A stretch of 64,000 nucleotides of DNA, taken from assembly GCF_964273065.1 (NCBI RefSeq), contig NZ_OZ186815.1, forward strand, positions 5,022,001-5,086,000. Direction: 5' to 3'. Source of the stretch: Nocardiopsis dassonvillei_B (GTDB taxonomy: Bacteria > Actinomycetota > Actinomycetes > Streptosporangiales > Streptosporangiaceae). Shown piece after piece: positions 38,425 through 47,139 of the stretch. Both the position numbers and the translations under genes were made by a program. The notes below the pieces were generated by a model. It was not told the DNA's origin and made no database searches. It was given only the letters and a program-made list of their open reading frames with translations. Position 1 is the stretch's first letter; the number at the start of each line of letters is the position of its first letter.

Positions 38425-39924
38425 TCAGGAGGGGGAGCCCACCGGGGAGCGGTCCCCGTCCGGGTCCGCGTCACCGTCGGTCGCCGGGGCCTCGGAGGCG
38501 GTCGCCGCGGCGGTGACCTCGGCTCCGGCGCCCTCGGTGCCCGGGGCGGGGGCCTCGTCCTTCTTCCCGGGGTCCTCGCGGTCCGGGCTCATGAGGGCGT
38601 CCATGTCGATGGCGTTCGGGTCACCGAGCACGTACTTCAGCCGGTCGCGGTCCAGGCCTCCGGTCCAGCGGGCGATGACCAGGGTGCCCACCGCGTTTCC
38701 GGTGAGGTTGGTCAGGGCGCGGGCCTCGGACATGAACCGGTCGATGCCGACGATGAGTGCGATGCCGGCCAGCGGGATGACGTCGCCGAACGCGGCCAGG
38801 GAGGCGGCCAGGGTCACCAGTCCGGCGCCGCTGACGCCCGCCGCGCCCTTGCTGGACAGGAGCATGAACAGCAGCAGGCCGATCTGGGTCCACACCGACA
38901 CGTCCGAGCCGGTGGCCTGCGCGATGAAGATCGCGCCCATGGTCATGTAGATCGCCGTGCCGTCCAGGTTGAACGAGTACCCGGTCGGGATGGTCAGGCC
39001 CACCACCGACTTCCTGACGCCCGCCGCCTCCAGCTTGGTCAGCATGCGCGGGAGCACGGACTCGCTGGAGGAGGTGCCCAGGACGATCAGCAGTTCGTCG
39101 CGGATCAGGCGCAGCAGCCTGAACAGGCTGAACCCCGCCAGCCGGCTGATGACGCCCAGGACCACCACGATGAACAGCACGCAGGTGACGTAGAAGCCGA
39201 GCATGAAGTAGGCCAGGCTGGACAGCACCTGGCCGCCGTACTCGCCGATGGTGAAGGCCATACCGCCGAAGGCGCCGACGGGAGCGGCGTACATGACGAT
39301 CCTGATGACGCCGAACATGATGTGCGACATCGTGTCCAGGGCGCGGACCGCGGCCTCGCCCCGCCTGCCGAGCATCGTCAGCGCGCAGGCCACCAGGATG
39401 GCCAGGACGAGCACCTGGATGAGCTGGCCGTCGACGAACGCCGAGAAGAACGAATCGGGGATCGTGTGGAGGACGAAGCCGGAGAATCCCTCGCCGCTCT
39501 CCTCCGCCTTGGCGATGGTGTCGGCCGCGTCGGACTCGTCGAACGACACGTTCAGGCCCACGCCGGGCCGCATGATGTTGACGGTGACCAGGCCGATGGC
39601 CAGGGCGAGGACGGTCGTCGCCGTGAAGTAGAGCAGGGTCCGCAGGGCCAGCCCGCCCGCCCTGGCGAGGTCGCCCAGACCGGCGATGCCGACGACGACG
39701 GTGCAGAAGATGGTCGGGGCGATGACGACCTTGACGAGCTTGATGAACAGGTCGGCGAGCCACCGCATCTCGGCGGCCCAGGCCGGGAAGGCCAGGCCGA
39801 CGGCGATGCCGAGCGTGATGCCGACGAGCACCCAGAAGTACAGCCGGCGGTGGATGGGCTTCCTGCGCGGGGCCGGCGCCTGGTCGGCGCCCTCGCCGAC
39901 GGCGGCGCGTCCGAAACTCGGCAT
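38425..39924 (-). CDS. Dicarboxylate/amino acid:cation symporter (DAACS family)
   Basis: A 499-residue DctA/GltP-type transporter with eight membrane helices and two re-entrant loops. The hallmark motifs are all present: Ser-rich hairpin loop GTSSSESVLPRML (around 280), helix-7 GYSFNLDGTAIYMTM (NLDGT in place of the common NMDGT), second hairpin SKGAAGVSGAGLVTLA and helix-8 ALTNLTGNAVGTLVIARW. Substrates are C4-dicarboxylates or glutamate/aspartate with Na+ or H+. After residue 430 it has a long acidic Ala/Glu/Asp-rich tail. The ATG at 39924 has GAGGAGGAG upstream and is preferred to a frame 20 codons longer. Confidence 0.94.
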   Translation of the reverse strand: MPSFGRAAVGEGADQAPAPRRKPIHRRLYFWVLVGITLGIAVGLAFPAWAAEMRWLADLFIKLVKVVIAPTIFCTVVVGIAGLGDLARAGGLALRTLLYFTATTVLALAIGLVTVNIMRPGVGLNVSFDESDAADTIAKAEESGEGFSGFVLHTIPDSFFSAFVDGQLIQVLVLAILVACALTMLGRRGEAAVRALDTMSHIMFGVIRIVMYAAPVGAFGGMAFTIGEYGGQVLSSLAYFMLGFYVTCVLFIVVVLGVISRLAGFSLFRLLRLIRDELLIVLGTSSSESVLPRMLTKLEAAGVRKSVVGLTIPTGYSFNLDGTAIYMTMGAIFIAQATGSDVSVWTQIGLLLFMLLSSKGAAGVSGAGLVTLAASLAAFGDVIPLAGIALIVGIDRFMSEARALTNLTGNAVGTLVIARWTGGLDRDRLKYVLGDPNAIDMDALMSPDREDPGKKDEAPAPGTEGAGAEVTAAATASEAPATDGDADPDGDRSPVGSPS

Positions 39925-39936
39925 GGCTCCTCCTCG

Positions 39937-40021
39937 GAAGGTTCGTGTGCGGCGGGTCACAGGAACCTTCGCTGAGAGGCGCATCGCAGGCGAACCTCAC
40001 GGGTGAAACTCAAGGTTCACC
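39937..40021 (-). promoter_or_regulatory. Inverted repeats upstream of the symporter gene
   Basis: GAAGGTTC (39937) and GAACCTTC (39963) form an 8-base inverted repeat, and GGTGAA (40002) with TTCACC (40016) a second, in the 270-base gap upstream of the symporter start. Related GAACCT/AGGTTC words recur, suggesting regulator binding. No regulator gene is adjacent. Confidence 0.4.
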
Positions 40022-40194
40022 TGACATTCGCTCACGACCCGTACCCGCCTGCGCCGCCCTCGTCCACGCAGCGTGACATCGGGACTCCGTTCATCACGGA
40101 CCGTGATACCGGCCGCGGTCGTGGCGGCGTCGGCCGCCGGTGGGCGCGGCGGGGCGGTGCTTCCCACCACTCCTGAACGCCCCCGGGCGGTGTG

Positions 40195-41160
40195 TCAGCG
40201 GAGGGCCGGATCGTTCTCGCGGACCCGGACCAGCCGGGTGAGCAGGGCCAGCACCGGCAGCTCCAGCAGCGGCCCGGCCACCAGGGCGACCGCGATGAGC
40301 GGCCGGTCGGGGAAGGCCGCCACGGCGATCGCCAGGGCGATCGGGGAGTTGCGCGCCACCGAGGTCATGGTGAGCGTGACCCGCTGGTCGGCGGGCAGCC
40401 CCAGCAGCCGGGCCGTGCCCAGCGCCAGCAGCGGAGCCGCGACGAAGAAGAGCACCAGCGGCGGCACCAGCGCCGCCAGCCCGCCCGCGTGCGCGAGCAC
40501 CGTGCGGGCCTGTCCGGCGAACATGGCCGCCACCGCCAGGTACAGCAGCGGCAGCACCGCCGCCGCGGCCCGGCCCACCAGCACCCGGTCCCGCCGGTCC
40601 GCGCCCTGGAAACGGGCCGTCGCCCACCGGGCGAGCACCGCCACCGCCAGCGGTACCACCAGCACCAGCAGCACCGACTCCACCAGCGTTCCGGTGTCCA
40701 CCATGGCGGCCTCGCCACCCAGCAGCACCACGTACACCGGCAACAGCAGCAGCTGGAGCACCAGGTTCACCGGCAGCAGCGCCGCGGCCGCCCCCATGTG
40801 CCCGCGGCCCAGGCGGGTGAACACCAGGTACCAGTCGGTGCAGGGGGTCACCAGCAGCAGCAACAGGCCGATCCGCAGGTCCGGGGCTCCTCCCAGCAGG
40901 CCCGCGCCCAGCCCCCAGGCCAGCAGCGGGGTCACCGCGAAGTTCAGCACCAGACTCGCCGCGACGACCTTTCGGGCCGACCGGACCTCGGCCACCTGGG
41001 CGGCGTCCACCTGGACGAACACCGCGGCGAGCATGAGCATCAGCGCGGGCAGCACCAGGTGTCCCGCCGCCTCCGCGACCGGGAGCAGCAGCCCCAGGCC
41101 CAGCCCCAGCAGGGCGGCCGCGGCCACGAACAGGCTCTGGAACTTCTCGGACGCGGACAC
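40195..41160 (-). CDS. Bile acid:sodium symporter / ACR3-type permease
   Basis: A 321-residue membrane protein with about ten helices of the BASS superfamily. VTPCTDWYLVFTRLGRGHMG (around residue 105) matches the PCT-x-x-LV region of ACR3 arsenite carriers, and VARNSPIALAIAVAAFPDRP (around 270) matches the conserved ARNSP region. No arsR, arsC or other arsenic gene is in reach, so arsenite export is only one option; organic-anion or Na+-coupled transport is the other. The GTG start at 41160 has GGAAGG upstream. It stands alone between the symporter and the glycosidase genes. Confidence 0.82.
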   Translation of the reverse strand: MSASEKFQSLFVAAAALLGLGLGLLLPVAEAAGHLVLPALMLMLAAVFVQVDAAQVAEVRSARKVVAASLVLNFAVTPLLAWGLGAGLLGGAPDLRIGLLLLLVTPCTDWYLVFTRLGRGHMGAAAALLPVNLVLQLLLLPVYVVLLGGEAAMVDTGTLVESVLLVLVVPLAVAVLARWATARFQGADRRDRVLVGRAAAAVLPLLYLAVAAMFAGQARTVLAHAGGLAALVPPLVLFFVAAPLLALGTARLLGLPADQRVTLTMTSVARNSPIALAIAVAAFPDRPLIAVALVAGPLLELPVLALLTRLVRVRENDPALR

Positions 41161-41308
41161 GCGGCGACCTTCCGGCGGTGGGGAACGGGCACCTCAACGG
41201 TAGTCCGCCATCGTGCCCGGGGAGGGGCCGGGCCGGGCGGGACGCCGCGGGGCGCTCCGCCCGGCCCGGACGCCGGACCCGGCCCCGGACCGGTTCTCAG
41301 GCCGGTTC

Positions 41309-42496
41309 TCAGGCCGGGAGTTCACCCCTGCGGGCCAGCTCCCCGTACCACCGCGCGCTCGGCTTGACCGTGCGCGCGAAGGTCTGCCGGTCCACTGCCA
41401 CCAGGCCGAACGTGGGCTTCCAGGAACCCCACTCGTAGTTGTCCAGCAGTGACCAGTGCAGGTAGCCGCGCACGTCCACGCCGTCGGCCAGGGCCCTGCC
41501 CAGCCCGGCCAGCGCGCCCCGGGTGTACTCGATCCGCTCCTCGTCGGAGGAGGTGGCGATGCCGTTCTCCGTGACCAGGATCGGGATCCCGCCGGTGCGC
41601 TCGGCGGTGTGCCGGATCGCACCCTCCAGCGCCGCCGGGTGGAACTCCCACCCGGTGAGGGTGCGGCGGACGTCCGGTGCCGGTTCCACGGGGCCCTCGG
41701 GGCCGATGACCACCCGGGTGTAGGCCTGCACGCCGACGAAGTCGTCCTCGCGCGCCGCGTCCAGGAAGAGGTCCTCGCGCGAGTACGCCCACTCCCGCGC
41801 CAGGTCCTCTGCCCCGTCGACCGCCTGGAAGTTCTGGTTGGCCACCGTCCACCCGCTGCGCAGCCCCGGCAGCGCCGACAGCTCCTCTCGGGCGGCGCGG
41901 TGGGCGGCGACCAGGGCCCGGGAGACCCCCACGTCCGGCGGGGGCATCGCCCCGGCCACCAGCTCGCGGCGTTCCTCCCGGTCCTCGGAGGGGCGGCGTA
42001 GCCCGGAGACCATCGCGACCATGTTCGGCTCGTTGACCGTGCACACCCACGACACACCGTCCAGGATCGGCAGCACCTGCCGCACGTACCGCCGGAACAG
42101 GTCGACGCCCTGCGGCCCGGTCCACCCGCCCCGGGCGGAGAACCACAGCGGCGACGTGAAGTGGTGCAGGGTCACCACGGGGGTCAGCCCCCGCTCCAGG
42201 CAGCCCTCGACCATCCGCCGGTAGTGGGCGAGCGCGGCCGCGGAGAACTCGCCGGGCGCGGGCTCGATCCGGGACCACTCCACACCGAAGCGGTAGGTGT
42301 TCAGGCCCAGGTCGCGCACGATGTCCAGGTCCTCGCGCCACCGGTGGTAGGAATCGCAGGCGTCGCCGCTGAGCTCCTTCAGGGGCGAGCCGGGCGCGTG
42401 CTCCAGCGCCCAGATGTCGCTGGCGACGTTGCCGCCCTCGACCTGGTGCGGCGCGGTCGCCGCACCCCACAGGAAACCCTCGGGGGTCGTCGTCAT
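41309..42496 (-). CDS. Family 1 glycoside hydrolase (beta-glucosidase type)
   Basis: A 395-residue (beta/alpha)8 retaining glycosidase without signal peptide. The acid/base Glu156 lies in VCTVNEPN and the nucleophile Glu310 in ILVTENGIA. FLWGAATAPHQVEGGN at the N-terminus and YLHWSLLDNYEWGSWKPTFG near the C-terminus (aglycone/glycone subsites) are standard. It acts in the cytoplasm on beta-glucosides or beta-galactosides; exact specificity is not visible. The GH3 gene ends 20 bases upstream on the same strand, so GH3 and GH1 are one operon under the upstream TetR. GGGAGGAGAG precedes the ATG. Confidence 0.94.
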   Translation of the reverse strand: MTTTPEGFLWGAATAPHQVEGGNVASDIWALEHAPGSPLKELSGDACDSYHRWREDLDIVRDLGLNTYRFGVEWSRIEPAPGEFSAAALAHYRRMVEGCLERGLTPVVTLHHFTSPLWFSARGGWTGPQGVDLFRRYVRQVLPILDGVSWVCTVNEPNMVAMVSGLRRPSEDREERRELVAGAMPPPDVGVSRALVAAHRAAREELSALPGLRSGWTVANQNFQAVDGAEDLAREWAYSREDLFLDAAREDDFVGVQAYTRVVIGPEGPVEPAPDVRRTLTGWEFHPAALEGAIRHTAERTGGIPILVTENGIATSSDEERIEYTRGALAGLGRALADGVDVRGYLHWSLLDNYEWGSWKPTFGLVAVDRQTFARTVKPSARWYGELARRGELPA

Positions 42497-42516
42497 CGGT
42501 CTCTCCTCCCGGCCCG

Positions 42517-44751
42517 TCAGCCCGTGTACTCGCCGCGTTCGATCGCGGCCCTTCGCCTGCCCTCGATGTCGGCGACCAGCAGGTCGACGACATCGGCGGT
42601 GATCCCCACCCCGAAGGTGCGCAGGGTGATGAGCGGGACCTGGGCGGCCATCCGCAGCAGCTCCTCGGGGATCTCCTGGAGCTCGGGGACACCGCCCATG
42701 AGTTCGGAGACGACCGGGCCGGCGATCGGGTGCGCCCGCCACTCGGCGATGGTGGAGCGGCCGGTCAGCGGCGGCAGGAAGCGGTCGCCGGGGCTCTCGA
42801 CCTCTCCGGTGAGGCGGATGTCGCGCGAGGACGCGCCGACCTCGACCGTGTACGTGCCGGCGGCCAGAGACCAGCGGTGGTGTTCGGCGTCCCAGGTGCT
42901 CAGGTCGCGACCGGACAGCGCCAGCTCGACCCGCTCGGCCTCCCCGGGCTCCAGGAACACCTTGGCGAACCCGCGCAGCTCGCGGCGGGGCCGGTCCGGG
43001 CGGTCCTGGACCGCCCCGGTGTAGAGCTGGGCGACCTCGGCCGCGGCCCGGGCCCCGGTGTTTGCGACGGTGAACGCCACCGTCCAGGAGTTCTCACCGG
43101 TCGCGGTGACCTCCAGGTCGGAGTAGGCGAACTCGGTGTAGGTGAGGCCGTGCCCGAAGGGGTGGGCGACGGGCCGGTCCAGGGTGTCGAAGTACCGGTA
43201 CCCGACGTACACGCCCTCGCCGTAGGAGCAGGTTCCCTGCCCGCCGGGGAAGTGCAGGTACGAACCGTGGTCGGAGAGCCTCAGCGGGATGGTCTCGGTG
43301 AGCCGCCCGGAGGGGGAGACCGCACCGGTCAGGACGTCGGCCGTGGCGGCGCCGCCGGCCTGGCCCAGCAGCCACCCCTCCAGGACCGCGTCGGCGTCGT
43401 CCTCCCAGGGGGAGGTCGCCACCACGCCGCCGTTGGACAGTACGACCACCACGCGCTCGGCCGCCTCGCGGACCCGCGCCAGCAGGGCGGTCTGGTCTGC
43501 GGGCAGGTCGATGTGCTCGCGGTCGTAGCCCTCGGACTCGGCGGCGTCGGGCAGGCCCAGGAACAGCACGGCCGTCCCGGCCTCCCGGGCCGCCGCCACC
43601 GCCTCCTCGACGAGGTCGGGGGCGGCGGAGCCGTCCAGCCTGAAGCCGGGGGCGAAGGACACCCGGCCGGGCATGGCCGCGTTCAGCGCGTCCAGTGCCG
43701 AGTGCACCCGGGTGGGCACCACGTGGGAGGAGCCGCCGCCCTGGTAGCGCGGCGAGCGGGCGAACTCGCCGATGACCGCCACCGGGCGCTCCCGGTCCAG
43801 CGGCAGCGCACCGCGCTCGTTCTTGAGCAGTACCAGCGCCTCGCGCGCCGCCTCCCGGGCCAGGGCGTCGTGCGCCTCGTGCCCGGGGGAGCGGGAGGTG
43901 TCGGCGGACACGCGCTCCTGGAGGCGGCGCAGCCGCTCCACGACCGTGTCCAGGACGGACTCGTCCAGGTCGCCGCGTTCGACGGCCGCGACGATCTCGG
44001 CGTCCGTGCCGCTGGGCGGCATCTCCAGGTCCAGGCCGGCGCGCACCGAGTCCACCCGGTCCACGACCGCGCCCCAGTCGGAGACCACGGCGCCCTCGTA
44101 CCCCCACTCCCCGCGCAGCAGGTCGGTGAGCAGCCACGGGTCCCGGCTGGCGTGCACCCCGTTGACCCGGTTGTAGGAGCACATCACCATGGCGGGCTCG
44201 GTGGTCCGGATGACCTCCTCGAAGGCGGGGAGGTAGATCTCGCGCAGGGTGCGCTCGTCCACCTCGGCGCTCACCCGCATCCGGTCGGTCTCCTGGTTGT
44301 TGGCGGCGAAGTGCTTGACGCACGCGCCGACCCCCTGCGACTGCAGCCCCTCCACCAGCGCGGCGGCGATCCGGGCGGTCACGTGCGGGTCCTCCGAGAG
44401 GTACTCGAAGTTGCGGCCGCACAGCGGGGACCGCTTGATGTTCATGCCCGGGCCCAGGACGACGTCCACGCCCGCGGCGGAGGCCTCCGTGCCCAGGGCC
44501 GCGCCGACCCGGTGCACCAGGGAGGGGTTCCAGGTGGCGCCCAGGGCGACGGCGGGCGGGAAGCAGGTGGCCGGGAGGCTGTGCCCGATGCCGAGGTGGT
44601 CGCCCTTCTCGGGCTGCACGCGCAGGCCGTGCGGGCCGTCGGACAGGTGCAGGGAGCGCAGGACGCCGTCGATCGCGGTGGTGTGCCAGGTGCCGGAACC
44701 GGAGGTGGCCGACGCCTTGGCGGAGAGGCTCGGGGGAGGGGAGGTGTTCAT
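42517..44751 (-). CDS. Family 3 glycoside hydrolase (beta-glucosidase type)
   Basis: A 744-residue protein with the GH3 order: TIM-barrel domain with LHLSDGPHGLR (35-45), KHFAANNQETDR (146-157) and the nucleophile Asp225 in VVSDWGAV; then the alpha/beta sandwich (about 300-520) with VAVIGEFARSPRYQGGGSSHV; and a FnIII-like domain (about 560-660) with FGHGLTYTEFAYSDL before it. No PA14 insert. About 80 further residues after the FnIII domain (GEVESPGDRFLPPLTGRSTI onward) are seen in some actinobacterial members. No signal peptide, thus cytoplasmic. It trims beta-linked oligosaccharides brought in by the divergent ABC importer, by inference. Confidence 0.94.
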   Translation of the reverse strand: MNTSPPPSLSAKASATSGSGTWHTTAIDGVLRSLHLSDGPHGLRVQPEKGDHLGIGHSLPATCFPPAVALGATWNPSLVHRVGAALGTEASAAGVDVVLGPGMNIKRSPLCGRNFEYLSEDPHVTARIAAALVEGLQSQGVGACVKHFAANNQETDRMRVSAEVDERTLREIYLPAFEEVIRTTEPAMVMCSYNRVNGVHASRDPWLLTDLLRGEWGYEGAVVSDWGAVVDRVDSVRAGLDLEMPPSGTDAEIVAAVERGDLDESVLDTVVERLRRLQERVSADTSRSPGHEAHDALAREAAREALVLLKNERGALPLDRERPVAVIGEFARSPRYQGGGSSHVVPTRVHSALDALNAAMPGRVSFAPGFRLDGSAAPDLVEEAVAAAREAGTAVLFLGLPDAAESEGYDREHIDLPADQTALLARVREAAERVVVVLSNGGVVATSPWEDDADAVLEGWLLGQAGGAATADVLTGAVSPSGRLTETIPLRLSDHGSYLHFPGGQGTCSYGEGVYVGYRYFDTLDRPVAHPFGHGLTYTEFAYSDLEVTATGENSWTVAFTVANTGARAAAEVAQLYTGAVQDRPDRPRRELRGFAKVFLEPGEAERVELALSGRDLSTWDAEHHRWSLAAGTYTVEVGASSRDIRLTGEVESPGDRFLPPLTGRSTIAEWRAHPIAGPVVSELMGGVPELQEIPEELLRMAAQVPLITLRTFGVGITADVVDLLVADIEGRRRAAIERGEYTG

Positions 44752-44770
44752 TGCGGCCTTTCGGGTGGGG

Positions 44771-45379
44771 TCAGGTGTCGCCGCTCTCCGTGACGACGTC
44801 CAGGAGCCGGAGGTACTCCAGGACCGAGGCGCGCATGTCGACGACCTCGGGGGCCAGCAGCCACTGGACCTGGAGCCCGTCCTGGAGGGCGAGGAGCTGG
44901 GCGGCGGCGGTCTCGGGGGAGACGCCGGGACGGTCCGCGAGCAGGACGGAGAACGCCGCGGTCAGGTGCTCGCGCAGGACCTCGTACCGGCGGGTGAAGT
45001 AGGGGTTCGCCGGATGGTCGGGGTCGGTCGCCTCGGCGGAGAGCTTGGTGTAGAGGGAGACCAGGCCCGGGGTCCGGGTGTTGCGCTCGACGATGTCGAC
45101 GAGGTTGTCGACCAGCTCGTCGGCGGACAGGCCGGGGTCGAGCACCAGGTGTGCGTCGGCCTGGTCGCGCCTGGTCAGGACATCGATGAGGGTGGCCTCC
45201 TTGCTGGGGAAGTGGTGCAGGACCCCCGCGTGGGTGAGTCCGGCGTGGGCGGCGATGTCGCGCAGCGACACCGCCCGGTAGCCCGAGCGGGAGAAGAGCT
45301 CGAAGGCGGCTTCGACGATCCGCCGCCGGGTGCGCTCCCCCTTGGTCATACGCGGTCGTTCGGGCTCGTGTCCGGTCAA
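44771..45379 (-). CDS. TetR family regulator of the glycan-use locus
   Basis: A 202-residue repressor. The N-terminal HTH is MTKGERTRRRIVEAAFELFS and SLRDIAAHAGLTHAGVLHHF followed by SKEATLIDVL; the C-terminal ligand domain (from about 75) has AQLLALQDGLQVQWLLAPEV, as in AcrR-like C-terminal families. The TTG start is marked by AAGGAG seven bases upstream; an ATG 10 codons later is possible. It heads the TetR-GH3-GH1 operon and faces the ABC importer operon across a 233-base gap with a clear palindrome, so it probably controls both sides in response to a sugar. Confidence 0.88.
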   Translation of the reverse strand: MTGHEPERPRMTKGERTRRRIVEAAFELFSRSGYRAVSLRDIAAHAGLTHAGVLHHFPSKEATLIDVLTRRDQADAHLVLDPGLSADELVDNLVDIVERNTRTPGLVSLYTKLSAEATDPDHPANPYFTRRYEVLREHLTAAFSVLLADRPGVSPETAAAQLLALQDGLQVQWLLAPEVVDMRASVLEYLRLLDVVTESGDT

Positions 45380-45521
45380 CGGGCTTCTCCTTGCGATGCG
45401 GTGTTCCCGGCCCTTTGTGCGGGGCGGATGTGCGATGGCTAAGAGGTTATGGCTCCGGCGCCCGTGTTCCCGCTGCTCGAAGGCCCTTCCTGGCCCGCTC
45501 CCGAGTGGTGTACGGTGTGCG

Positions 45522-45552
45522 TCACAAAACCTACCACGTGGTTAATTTGTGA
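45522..45552. promoter_or_regulatory. Nested palindrome in the TetR-importer gap
   Basis: TCACAAA (45522) and TTTGTGA (45546) form a perfect 7-base inverted repeat around the perfect palindrome CCACGTGG (45534-45541). It lies 60 bases upstream of the binding-protein gene in an AT-richer stretch; TATACG at about 45564 may be the -10. A TetR operator is the obvious guess. No DasR-type or LacI-type site was recognised. Confidence 0.55.
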
Positions 45553-45612
45553 TTCACGTCTCCTATACGACCTTCGGGTGCCCCGCCCCGGACCTCCCCC
45601 ACGGAGAGACAC

Positions 45613-47136
45613 ATGCAGAGGAAGACCGGCCTCACCACAGCCGCCGCCGTCGGCGCGGCGACGCTCCTGCTGACCGGCTGCGCCGCGGAAGGGGGCGACT
45701 CCGGCTCCCCGACCCTGTCCATCGCGACGATGACGTTCCCGCAGAGCCTCGACCCGGCCGAGGCGATGGGGTCGGCGCTGCCCTACTACCAAGCGGTCTA
45801 CGACACGCTGGTCAAGCGTGAGCCGGACGGCTCCTACACGCCGATGCTGGCGACCGGGTGGTCCTACGACGACACACTCACCGAGCTGAGCCTGACCCTG
45901 CGCGAGGACGTCGCCTTCGACGACGGCACCCCGTTCGACGGCGAGGCGGTCAAGGCCAACCTGGAGCGGTTCCGCGACGCCGGGGGCGGCCAGGCGGCGA
46001 CCATGGCCTCCCTGGAGGAGGTCGAGGTGGTCGACGCGACCCACGTCGTCCTGCACCTGTCCCAGCCCAACCCGGCGATGCTCTTCTACCTCAGCGACGC
46101 CGCCGGCCTGATGGCCAACCCGGCCGCGTTCGAGGAGGAGGGCCTGGGCACGGACCCGGACGGGACCGGCCCCTACGAGCTGGACACCGGCCGGACCGCC
46201 GTCGGCACCACGTGGGTCTTCACCCGTGCCGACGGCTACTGGGGCGAGGAACCGCCCTACGACGAGATCTCGATCGGGTACTTCGACAACGAGACCGCCA
46301 TCGTCAACGGGCTGCGCACCGGCCAGATCAACGCAGCCCTCGTCCAGACCGCCGACCAGCAGCAGGTCGTGAGCGGCGACGCGGCCCTGGAGACCGTCCC
46401 GCAGAGCATCGACTACCAGGGGATCATCCTCTTCGACCGGGACGGCGCACTGGTCCCGGAGCTGGCCGAGCCGAAGGTGCGCCAGGCCATCGCCCACGCC
46501 CTGGACCGCGAGACCATGCTCGAACAGCTGCGCGGCGGGCAGGGCGAGATCACCGACCAGGTCTTCGGCACCGAGACGGCCGCCTACGACCCCGCACTCG
46601 ACTCCCGCTACCCCTACGACCCGGACCGGGCTCGGGAACTGCTGGAGGAGGCCGGGTACGCCGAAGGCTTCTCCCTCACCCTGCCCCGGATCGCCGCCAT
46701 CGTCCCCGACGCCATGGCCGCCAGCATCAGGACCGACCTGGACGCCGTCGGCATCGACCTGGCCTGGGAGGACCTCGAACAGGGCAACGCGCTGTCGCGG
46801 ATCTTCGTCGACCAGGCCTTCCCCGGCATGGTCATGAACAACGCCCAGCCCGCCGAGGACTGGATCACCGTCGCCGAACTCGTGCTGCCCGGCACCTTCA
46901 ACCACCGCGGCAACACCGACGAGACAGTGCAGGAGCTGACCGCCGAACTCCAGAACGCGCCCGCGGGAGAGGGCGACGAGGCCGCCCGGGAACTCAACCG
47001 GCACCTGGTCGAACAGGCCTGGTTCGTGCCCTTCTACCGGATGCGGTACCTGCACGTCACCGACGGCACCGTTGCCGTGGAACCCCAGTCGGGCATGGCC
47101 GTGCCGTCCCTGTACAACTACACCCCCGTCGACTGA
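45613..47136 (+). CDS. ABC importer solute-binding lipoprotein (family 5, Dpp/Opp type)
   Basis: A 507-residue extracytoplasmic binding protein. The signal is MQRKTGLTTAAAVGAATLLL followed by the lipobox Cys at 23. The mature protein shows the family-5 pattern: TFPQSLDPAEAMGSALPYYQ, YDTLVKREPDGSYTPMLATG, LREDVAFDDGTPFDGEAVKA and GTGPYELD. Family 5 binds peptides, nickel or oligosaccharides. With GH20, GH3 and GH1 genes on both sides an oligosaccharide ligand is more likely than a peptide (inference). The permease gene begins three bases after its stop. Confidence 0.92.
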   Translation: MQRKTGLTTAAAVGAATLLLTGCAAEGGDSGSPTLSIATMTFPQSLDPAEAMGSALPYYQAVYDTLVKREPDGSYTPMLATGWSYDDTLTELSLTLREDVAFDDGTPFDGEAVKANLERFRDAGGGQAATMASLEEVEVVDATHVVLHLSQPNPAMLFYLSDAAGLMANPAAFEEEGLGTDPDGTGPYELDTGRTAVGTTWVFTRADGYWGEEPPYDEISIGYFDNETAIVNGLRTGQINAALVQTADQQQVVSGDAALETVPQSIDYQGIILFDRDGALVPELAEPKVRQAIAHALDRETMLEQLRGGQGEITDQVFGTETAAYDPALDSRYPYDPDRARELLEEAGYAEGFSLTLPRIAAIVPDAMAASIRTDLDAVGIDLAWEDLEQGNALSRIFVDQAFPGMVMNNAQPAEDWITVAELVLPGTFNHRGNTDETVQELTAELQNAPAGEGDEAARELNRHLVEQAWFVPFYRMRYLHVTDGTVAVEPQSGMAVPSLYNYTPVD

Positions 47137-47139
47137 CCC

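Noticed and set aside
40195..41160. Arsenic resistance locus
   Set aside because: The permease has ACR3-like motifs, but no arsR, arsC or arsM gene is nearby, so an ars assignment is not supported.
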